This document shows, piece after piece, positions 56,715 through 64,000 of a DNA stretch of 64,000 bases. The stretch lies in contig NC_066595.1 of assembly GCF_905475345.1 (NCBI RefSeq), forward strand, positions 6,080,001 to 6,144,000. Reading direction: 5' to 3'. The position numbers and the translations under genes were made by a program. The stretch is from Vespula vulgaris (taxonomy: Eukaryota; Arthropoda; Insecta; Hymenoptera; Vespidae). Numbering within the stretch: position 1 is the first letter of the stretch; every line of letters starts with the position of its first letter. Below the pieces are notes generated by a model. The model was not told the origin of the DNA. It saw nothing but the letters and a program-made list of their open reading frames with translations, and made no database searches.

Positions 56715-57014
56715 ATGCACCTCCTCGTTCGTCTTTGTTTATCTGTCCTAGCAATCGGAGTAAATTTGTCACTGGTGCGAGGACGCATCGGTGGAACGCG
56801 ATTTATTCGTCGAGATGAAAAGGTTGCGAGTTCAAAAAGCAGAGAGAGAGAGAGAGAAAGAGAGAATCAGAGAATGAGTGTGAGTGAAAAAGAAATAAAA
56901 AAAGAGGGAGATAGGGAAGAGAAGGAATTTCGTTTCACTCGAGAGAATCAGCGCGTAGCGACGAAGCGGTACGTCTCGCTTATGCTCGTCCGTGCCTCTA
57001 ATTATCTGGAATGA
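56715..57014 (+). CDS. 99-aa ORF with strong signal-peptide-like N-terminus
   Basis: Starts MHLLVRLCLSVLAIGVNLSL followed by VRG|RIGG, a convincing signal sequence with an Arg near the start, a 14-residue hydrophobic core and a small-residue cleavage region. After about 40 residues it enters an Arg-Glu run from GA repeat, then a Lys/Glu-rich tail. If real, the repeat may be the start of an intron or a charged linker. No family recognised. Confidence 0.22.
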   Translation: MHLLVRLCLSVLAIGVNLSLVRGRIGGTRFIRRDEKVASSKSRERERERENQRMSVSEKEIKKEGDREEKEFRFTRENQRVATKRYVSLMLVRASNYLE

Positions 57015-57029
57015 AGACATTACGAGAGC

Positions 57030-57030
<1 letters not shown>

Positions 57031-57096
<66 letters not shown>
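57031..57096 (+). repeat. (GA)n microsatellite
   Basis: 66 bp pure GA between the two signal-peptide-like ORFs. Confidence 0.95.
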
Positions 57097-57099
<3 letters not shown>

Positions 57100-57226
57100 C
57101 GTCTCGAAAGCCGAGCACCTCAAGTCACAGGGAGAACGAATCGTTTGCGTCTCGTTGCGCCGATATTTTCCCCTGATTATTTATTGTCCCCTACCGAGAG
57201 CACGTTGGATCGTTATTCTTGCGTTT

Positions 57227-57364
57227 ATGGCAGCGACCATGCTCGTTATTACTAATGGTGCGCGAGTATACAAAGCGACTACCGAGAGCGAGGAATTAAA
57301 AAGAAACGGAGGAGAAGGATTCGACGAGAAAAGGGATTCCAAATTATTCGATAGGTTTTTCTAA
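57227..57364 (+). CDS. 45-aa ORF, hydrophobic start and charged, dibasic tail
   Basis: Begins MAATMLVITNGARVYKATTE and ends with Lys-Arg pairs (LKRNGG, EKRDSK) and FDRFF before TAA. A possible acceptor (TCCCCTACCGAG) lies upstream and the frame is open through RWIVILAF, lengthening the hydrophobic part. Lies 300 nt after the previous ORF. The Lys-Arg pairs recall prohormone cleavage sites, but this is composition only and no neuropeptide is recognised. Confidence 0.2.
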   Translation: MAATMLVITNGARVYKATTESEELKRNGGEGFDEKRDSKLFDRFF

Positions 57365-57579
57365 GTTTTATATATACATATATATATATATATGGAAATA
57401 TGTAGATAAGTAAAAACGAATGTATATATATACATATATAAAAAAAGAAAAAGAAACGAATGCAAATTTGTTTTCTTCGACGATTTCGCTACGACACCGG
57501 TCAATGTGGAATAATATTTTACGGGATAATCTACGAGAATGGTAAGGGAAATGATAAAGAGACTCGATATCTGACTCAC

Positions 57580-57712
57580 CATTGTGAAGTCTGCCTTTGG
57601 AGGAGCGTAGGTGTTCGATAATGGAGGTGAGGGGTCTACGGCCACTGCCGCCACCACCCCCACAACTCCAAGGGGAGTCACGCTCCGAGCCGTTCGCCAG
57701 GTTGTCACGATC
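57580..57712 (-). CDS. internal exon, second coding exon of the minus-strand gene
   Basis: On the minus strand this 133-nt block has a textbook acceptor (T-rich tract then TTTTTCAG) and donor (ATG|GTGAGTCAG). Entered in phase 0 it encodes 44 hydrophilic residues, starting DRDNLANGSERDSPW, then a five-Gly run, then RRPLTSIIEHLRSSKGRLHN, and leaves in phase 1. That suits the 54-nt exon at 2142-2195. A second frame is also open through the exon (IVTTWRTARS..., with a hydrophobic GVVGVVAAVAV stretch); the third has a stop. The first frame is preferred for its composition. No domain is recognised; the Gly-rich, Ser/Arg-rich make-up suggests a cytoplasmic or disordered N-terminal region. Best splice signals in the window. 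Confidence 0.6.
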
Positions 57713-58420
57713 CTGAAAAATGGAAAAAAAAGGAGATTGGACGATGGCGTTGTTATCGGTACGAGTGTTGCGCTCGGATTAGAGTGGAACAAATATATTA
57801 ATAACGTTTAAGCTATAGGAAATGTTTAAGTAATACATTAGACCTATCTTTAAAAGATATCTCTATATCCGGACTGACTGCAACAAAGACTCTTTTTAAA
57901 AATGAAAAAGAAAAAAAAAGAAGAAAAAAAGTGATAAAAAAATTGATAGGTATAACAGGTTTATTGTTTATATCAAGCTGACATCTTGCTTGTTCGTCAC
58001 ATATGTATATGTGTGTGTTCGTCGTATTCTATCTTAAGTAACGACCTTGAAATAATTGATTCCAACATCAGGCTATCTTCCATCTTTGACAATGTTGTCC
58101 GAGCTACACGTTAATTAAAACGATTATTGATAAACGCGACTTAAACGTTCGGTTGATTGAATCACCAAGCACGCTTGGATACGTGCGAAAGATCGACGAT
58201 AGAAATTGTGCTCGGGCAAACGATCCGATTATAATCGTTGAGTCTACTATGTCGAGTAATCTCAAGTTTCACCCGAAAAGTTCCATAGAATGAGTCCGAT
58301 GATTACACGCGATAAATTGAATTATCGACGTCGTTAATCTCGGAATCAAAAGCTATGAGTACTTAGGTATATCCTTCGAAAAGATGAAAGACAATGACGA
58401 ACGCACTCTTCCGTAACGTT

Positions 58421-58460
<40 letters not shown>

Positions 58461-58891
58461 TTTTTCCTTCCTTTATTTCTTTCTTTCTTCAACTTGCGTG
58501 ACAGCCGCTAATCACGGCTCGTGAAACCATAGCAATTATTCTCGCTCGCTTATAAGGTACCAAATGGGATAGAGAAAGAGAATCTCGAACCCGGATACTA
58601 CATGCGCAGGTATCCATTAGGATAGTAAGAGTTTTAGTTTCTAAGTGGCCGATAAGCGCTATAATTAAATTACGCTTTAGATATTAAGAAGCAAACCTCG
58701 ATGAGATTCGCGAATCATCGTTGAAGTCATGCTCGTTTAAGGTAAACGTTATAAGATATAGATAGATACATAGATACATACATACAGATATATATACATA
58801 CATATGTATATATATATATATGTTTGTGTGTGTGTATAGATGCATAGCTATGTAACGTACGGTTTGTTGTACCGTAAATCAGGCAGGAGTA
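57713..58891. other. proposed intron of the minus-strand gene
   Basis: A-rich 57900-57945, unique 58030-58400 with the 58226 palindrome, TTTC 58420-58490, AT 58754-58840. No exon-like block on the minus strand. Confidence 0.5.
58226..58237. promoter_or_regulatory. 12-bp palindrome CGATTATAATCG
   Basis: Perfect palindrome pairing two TAATC/GATTA cores, the type recognised by K50 homeodomain proteins, in a quiet non-repetitive region. Confidence 0.4.
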
Positions 58892-59215
58892 ATGCCTTCG
58901 AATGCTACGTCAGCGGATCTAAGAAGAATACCGGTCGATTCGATCATCGTCTTCTTTCTTCTTTTTCTTTCTTATCTTTTTTTTTTTATTCAAGTTATTC
59001 AGACTGTTCTCGCAAAATCATACCGGTCGTTACGAAAAGCTGCCCACGAGATAGACACCTTTCGCGTGCACGAATTTGGAAAGGTTCAAAAAGAAACGAA
59101 ACGAAACGAAACGAAAAGAGAAAAAAATGAACAGAAGAGTATCAGAGTCGGTCATTCTGGAGGTGTCCATTTTAAAGATTGGCACCTTCCTTGGAGGAGA
59201 CTAGAGAGAAAGTAA
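58892..59215 (+). CDS. 107-aa ORF, single hydrophobic segment, basic C-terminus
   Basis: Begins MPSNATSADLRRIPVDSIIV, has a Phe/Leu segment of about 20 residues translated from a TTC/T-rich tract, then YRSLRKAAHEIDTFRVHEFG, a Lys/Glu/Asn run from an AACG repeat and a basic end. The T-rich tract with TTATTCAG at about 59007 is also a strong acceptor, so the second half could be an exon instead. Confidence 0.2.
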   Translation: MPSNATSADLRRIPVDSIIVFFLLFLSYLFFFIQVIQTVLAKSYRSLRKAAHEIDTFRVHEFGKVQKETKRNETKREKNEQKSIRVGHSGGVHFKDWHLPWRRLERK

Positions 59216-59550
59216 AAGAAACAAGAGACTAAGAAAGGGAGGGAGAAGTGGAGGGCCAATAAAACCGCGAAGGGTTCAATGACAAAGCGAGCTACATCGC
59301 GGTTTATTCCGGAGCTTCCTGTATGCAAGGCTAAGTACTCTCTCGTTTGACGAGCAAGCTCGATCCACTCTGGACTTATGGTCAGGTCGCCTTACAACCG
59401 GATCGGATCGATTCCCCCATGACACGTATGGCGGTGTCGAGCGTGCATTATAGAGCCGTGTCTCGATCGCTCAGTGGACCCCTATAGGTACCAACTTCAA
59501 CTTGAAGCGGTGGACAAGAGACCCAAGTTTAGAATTCCCTTTGGATCGTA

Positions 59551-59632
59551 ATGTCAGGACGACGAGGAGGAGGACAACGACGACCACGACGACCACGACG
59601 AAGACGACGACGACGACGACGACGAAAAGGAC
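59551..59632 (+). repeat. (GAC)n-type repeat
   Basis: GAC/GAG/CAC triplets; gives a Thr run on plus and a Val run on minus. Confidence 0.9.
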
Positions 59633-59861
59633 AACGATGGAAGGAACGAAGCTTGGCGAAACCGTTACCGAGAAGTCGTTAAGCCTCGTCGTTAAGTCGA
59701 TTATCCTCGGCCCTTGACGACGAAGATCTCGCATCGAGTTTCCGTGGCTCCTCTCTTCGATCCACGGGCCCATCCAACCATACGTTTATCGACGCGCTAC
59801 GTGTCTCTCGGCCTTCGTACAAATCGTCGATCCTTTAAAGGACTCTTTCTTTCTCTCTCTT

Positions 59862-59930
59862 TTACTCTTTTCTTTAATCGAGCCCATCCTCTCTCTCTCT
59901 CTTACTCTTTTCTTTAATCGAGCCCGTCCT
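59862..59930 (+). repeat. 29-bp direct repeat, 40-bp period
   Basis: TTACTCTTTTCTTTAATCGA followed by GCCCRTCCT occurs at 59862-59890 and 59902-59930 with a single mismatch, separated by a short CT run. A recent local duplication. Confidence 0.8.
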
Positions 59931-60404
59931 ACGGAAACTTTCGTCGACTTTCGTCGAGCATCCATCCTCGTTCACATTCTCAAAGTTCACAGTCTCATAC
60001 TTTCGTTCGGAATCAATGAACGAATTGCACTATCCACCAGCATATTCTCCAGGGCCGTTATTATCCACTCGCGCTTGTCCACTCGAAGAAAAAAGAAACT
60101 CGTACCGAGATAGAAGCGAAGCGCCGGTTAAAACGCAAAATGGCTTCGCTCTTGATGCCGCGAAGTGCCGCGGTATTTATGGTTAACCGTTGGTGCTTAT
60201 CTTTCGACATAAATACGAAAATATGTGCCCTGTCATAAGTTTACGAGAGTCGTGGACGCAAAGTAAAAGAGAGGATGAGGATGATGAGAGAGCGAGAGCA
60301 ACGGAGAGAAACACACGGAAAGAGAGAAAGAGAGAGAGAGAGAGAGGGAGAGAGCGAACGTAAAGTTAAAGATTGCGAACGCAAGCTTACCACCTGTCTC
60401 TTAC

Positions 60405-60455
60405 GGTGCCACTCGAGCTGTAATTGTCGAAGAGAAGTCTACCATAATCGTCCAT
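60405..60455 (-). CDS. start-codon exon of unidentified minus-strand gene
   Basis: The ATG at 60455-60453 has A at -3 and G at +4, and an in-frame TGA lies upstream, so it is the first usable Met in this frame. The frame reads MDDYGRLLFDNYSSSGT to a donor GTAAGA (60404-60399), leaving phase 0, which fits the start of the 57580-57712 exon. A second donor, GTAAGC, lies 14 nt further on (exon end 60391) and would add VRDR and shift the frame. The 5' flank codes in other frames for an acidic GAC/GAA run and is taken as 5' UTR. The peptide is hydrophilic, Tyr/Ser-rich, with no signal peptide. I do not recognise the family. Start context, donor and downstream exon phase are seen in the sequence; membership of one gene is inference. 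Confidence 0.5.
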
Positions 60456-60698
60456 CGTGTCTCCTCTTCGTCTTCCTCTTCGTCGTCATCGTCGAGGACC
60501 CGATCCTCCTCGATGAAAACTAAGCACCGAGAAGAAGCGTTTCGTTCGAGTACCGTCGAGTGTCATCGGAGTGAGTTTGTAACTGCCGACGACAATCGGC
60601 CGACAGTTTTCGCGAGAAGCAGAATACCGCGAGCACTCTGGGGACATCTAAAGCGGTCCCATTAAGAAAAAGTATTCTCGAGAGTTGAGAGAACTCAC

Positions 60699-60741
60699 CA
60701 CATTTTCCTGCTGGAATACGTTCCACGATTTCTCCCACGAT
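60699..60741 (-). other. possible 5' untranslated exon upstream of the start exon
   Basis: A good minus-strand donor (TGTG|GTGAGTTC at 60698) ends a 43-nt open block preceded by ATTCAG. The acceptor side is poor because the sequence upstream on this strand is GA repeat, so this may be the end of a first exon rather than an internal one. About 117 nt downstream a CGGCAG acceptor could open the exon holding the ATG at 60455. The block can be read as IVGEIVERIPAGKCG, but a coding role is not needed. Confidence 0.2.
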
Positions 60742-60757
60742 CTGAATAGTTTTTATT

Positions 60758-60790
<33 letters not shown>

Positions 60791-61415
60791 TTTTTTTTTT
60801 TTATGTATATAACAAAAATAGATGAGAGTGCATACAAACGAAGAGAGAAAGAAAAATATTATTTACTTCGTCTTTATTTATTTTCCTTTTCCTTCTATTT
60901 CTCTTTTTCATTTCTATCATCGCAAGATCATTCAATCGCGATATGATCAAATCCGAAAAATCTCTAGCTAGTGGAATCGATCGAGGATATTGGCCAAGCT
61001 TCGCGAATCATTCGTCGAATACGTTCGACCGTTTCGATTCTCGTCTCAGTGGGAGTCGTATAGATCTCGAATGAACATTCGTTTCTCGAAGGAGAAGCGA
61101 AGGGAACACCCGCTGTTAAGTGGCCGCATAGGGAAGTATAAGTAAGTAGATCTCTCTCGCGTGCTCGCTCGAACGAACGAACGAACGAACGAACGAACGA
61201 ATTCGAAGAGCGCAGGATCCCTTTTTGAAGTCGCGAGAAGAGAAAATTATGATCGGTCGAAAATCGAAGAAAAACGCATACTCGATCGAAGATTTACAAC
61301 TGAAAGTTTTGAAAACGAGTGCGCCAGGTTGGCGGCAAACACCGGAGAAGGACTTTGAAGGATGTATGGTAAGTTCGAAAAAAATCAAATCAAAACAAAA
61401 CAAAATAAGAAGAAA

Positions 61416-61449
<34 letters not shown>

Positions 61450-64000
61450 GAAGGGGGAGGAAAAGATATGGAGTATTGTACGAGTGATCCTTGCTAGGAA
61501 TCGGCATGTAATTAACCGAACCGGTAGACTACCAGCTGGACGACGAGTGGCGCACGCTAATGTGCCTCTAATGTCGTCCCGCTCTTTATACCTACCTCTT
61601 GGCTTGTTTCGGAGGAACGCCAGAGAAGAGGGAAGACTAAAGAAGAGTAGAAGGAGAAGGAAAAGCAGAGGAAGAAGAAGAAAAAGAAGAAGAAGAAGAG
61701 AAAAAAGAAGAAATCATGGAAGCCGAGCTGTCTTACTCTTTCTCTCTTACTCTCTCTTTCTATCTCTCTTTCTTTCTCTTCGACGCGCATACGATCTATG
61801 CTTTCGTGCTCTCCTTCCATCGTCCCCGTGCTTTACTACCCGCTTTACTCGGCTCTCTCGCCCTAGGCGAGCTCGGTCCGACGTAGAAAGATCCGCACGA
61901 GATGGAAGTTACGAGCGTCGTACGAGGAGAAGAAGACTTTTTAAGAGCGGATATGCACGCGGAGAAGCTCGCTCGAAGAGAAAGAGAGAAGGAGAGAAAG
62001 AAAGCAACTGCCGTGTATAACTCTCTCTTTCTCTCTCTCTCTCTCTCCGTCTCTTTCTTTTTCTCTTTTTCTCTCTTTCTCTCTAGCGCGCGAGCGGGAC
62101 CTTCTTGAAGCGAACTGAAATTCCTTTGAGCTTCCTCTCGCGTTCTCCTTTGCTCGAAACTAACGAGTCGAAGGCGAAGGGTTCGCTGTTCTAAGAAGAA
62201 CAGAGTCGAACAGAAGCGAAGTTTGTAGGGTACACACGTGTATAGGAGGAAGATGTTTAAAGGTAACAGACGTTCAAACAGAATCTAACGTATCCAATTT
62301 CGAGAGAAATTTTCGCGAGAGTCGCAGTGTAAGAAGATATACATATATACGTACATATAAATATATTTATCGGCTTTCCCTGAAATATTAGACGCACGAG
62401 TCACGATGATTCAAGGGGAATAAAAAAAAAAAAGAAAAAGAATGAGAGAAAAAGGATATAAAAAATAAAAAAATGAAGAAGAAAAAGAAGATAGAGAGAG
62501 AAAAAAAAAGAGAGAGAAAGACTCGGAAGCAAGATTATCCGGCAATGTACGTTGGTAATAGCGGCCATAGCAAGTGGTAGTAGTGCCGCTTGTCAGAAGA
62601 TTACCGCCGACCGTCTGCTCGTCCACGAGTCTTTCCTACGTGCCGGTGCCGTTGGCAGGTAAAAAGCTTCCAGTCGGGTGACCCGCAGAGACGATGACGA
62701 ACGTGACGAGCGAAATAATCGTTCGTATCGATAAGCCGAGTAATCGAGGCGAGTTAAAAGAGGAGAAAGAAAAATATAGTCGAAGGGAGAGAGGTGAAGG
62801 GATGAAACTCATCAGGGACGCATTAGGATGGAAAGGACTTTGCTTCTTCGACGTCCCGTTGGGAAAGGGTGAGAATGTGCTGCTACCAACTAGGAAGGAT
62901 AGTAGGCATCGATCAAATTATCTTGGTTGAGAGGGAGAGCAAGAAAATAGGAACTTTTGATAGACTCGCTTTAATGACCGAGCTTATGACCTTTAAGAAA
63001 TCTAACGACGACCGATCGTTTCGATGTACCTAAGTATCTGTGTGTATATATACGTACATATGTGTATATTTATATATATATATATGTGTGTTCATGCATG
63101 CGTGCATGCAAGCGTACACACTTGTATCTCCATGTAACCGTGTGATTTATGAGTCGAGTAAAAGCCGCTGAAAGATCGTCGATTATTACGGATTACCTTC
63201 GAACGATCGTTTCGTAAGTTGGCTCGTTTATTGGATTACCAAATTACAGGGTTAGGCTACCGCGAATTTAGCTCTTCTTTGCTTCCTCGTTGAGTTAGAA
63301 AGGGTACGATCCTGTCTCTTTCTCTTTCTTGTTCTCGTGTTCTCGATTAAGAAAAAAAAAGAAAGAAAGAAAGAAAGAAAGGAAAGAAAAAAGAATCAAA
63401 TGAGAACTCTCGTAGCTAGGATCGATCGATCGATCGGATCTAAAAGCGTTTTTATGCCAGGATAAATTTTATGCCAGTCCACTCGAATTTTCCTCGCTTT
63501 CACTCGATACTTTCTATCTGCAACGTTGATAGTGAAAGACGTGGAAAGGTACGACGAGCAACACGCCCCGTAAAATGATCGACCGTCGGCGATAATCTGT
63601 TAGAAATGCACCTGCTAGATCGAGGTCACGGCCATAGTTCCACCTTTTCTCCTATCGATTTTAAATCATCATCTCTCGATATACTGCATATCGCTTTCCC
63701 ATTGAACATGGCTAATTATATTTAACGCTAATTTGTATTTCCTTATCTTTCCCATATTTCTTTCGTTTATTCTATCGTTGATATTTAAAATCTAATATAA
63801 TTAACACACACACATTTATATCGCTAATTCTGCGTAAGAAAAAAAAGAAAGAAAAGACGTGACATTTTTATACGTACACAATCGACCTAACGCAAAATGT
63901 ATTTTCTTTCGAGTAACTATATGCACAAACTCGATTCTATGGTTCTTCGTTTGAAAGGCTATTAGCTCGTAGAAAATATGCGGCACGCAGATACTATTAC
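60742..64000. other. non-coding right edge upstream of the minus-strand gene
   Basis: CT 60750-60792, GAAC 61169-61200, GA 61408-61450, purine 61640-61710, CT 62020-62085, purine 62412-62520, AT 63041-63092, AAAG 63350-63392, GATC 63419-63436. A 178-codon plus frame (61484-62020) is about half Arg/Lys/Ser-Leu from repeat and has no splice support. Unique blocks at 62110-62340 and 63180-63300 show nothing specific. Confidence 0.5.

Larger units (their letters stand above)
59216..60404. other. proposed first intron and flanks, minus-strand gene
   Basis: 59270-59480 is unique and CpG-rich with CTTCAACTTGAAG; GAC repeat 59551-59632; direct repeat 59862-59930; 60090-60260 unique with GGTTAACC; GA 60314-60355. 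No better intermediate exon found. Confidence 0.5.

Noticed and set aside
61484..62020. 178-codon plus frame near the right edge
   Set aside because: Arg/Lys- and Ser/Leu-rich from GAA and CT repeats; no start context or splice evidence.
63419..63436. (GATC)n runs as functional sites
   Set aside because: GATC/CGAT words are frequent throughout this genome type and here form a simple tetranucleotide repeat.

Overview
The window looks like nuclear DNA from an arthropod, most likely a hymenopteran insect (wasp, bee or ant). This is inferred from an AT-leaning base composition with unusually frequent CpG, very many GA/CT, AT, TTC and GAC microsatellites, spliceosomal GT-AG signals and an arthropod-type initiator (TCAGT). 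There are no operons, Shine-Dalgarno sites, CRISPR arrays, rRNA or tRNA genes. Most long open frames are low-complexity translations of microsatellites (Ser-Leu or Arg-Glu runs) and were not called as genes.

Two spliced gene models stand out. (1) A minus-strand gene starts in the window: a start exon near 60.45 kb (upstream in-frame stop, good Kozak context), a 133-nt exon at 57580-57712 and, 55 kb further on, a 54-nt exon at 2142-2195. All share strand and compatible phase, so most of the window may be one giant intron rich in regulatory DNA. The product is hydrophilic and not recognised. (2) A plus-strand two-exon model, 27380-27600 spliced to 30318-30447, lies inside that interval with matching phase, a stop and a downstream AATAAA.

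Between 36.9 and 41 kb the character changes. A GTAAG-rich tandem array with palindromic cores (36980-37895) is followed by three almost identical 296-bp units plus diverged flanking ones. Each complete unit carries a TATA-like box, a FOXO-type TTGTTTAC and a consensus 5' splice site, ahead of a common strong acceptor at 40530 and a TATA/Inr promoter at 40745-40778. This looks like a multiplied set of alternative first exons of an unidentified plus-strand transcript. It opens an AT-rich, microsatellite-poor block running to about 46.4 kb.

The rest is mostly non-coding. Regulatory-looking islands include three-half-site DR1 arrays at 7.70-7.74 kb and 9.17-9.19 kb, a duplicated two-block element at 24.15 and 25.2 kb, an octamer/CCAAT/TAATTA island at 5.3 kb, tandem CACGTG boxes at 47.06 kb, and several clean inverted repeats, the best a 17-bp perfect stem at 48473-48512. 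Other open frames are listed at low confidence, because CpG-rich sequence here often stays open in several frames and on both strands.
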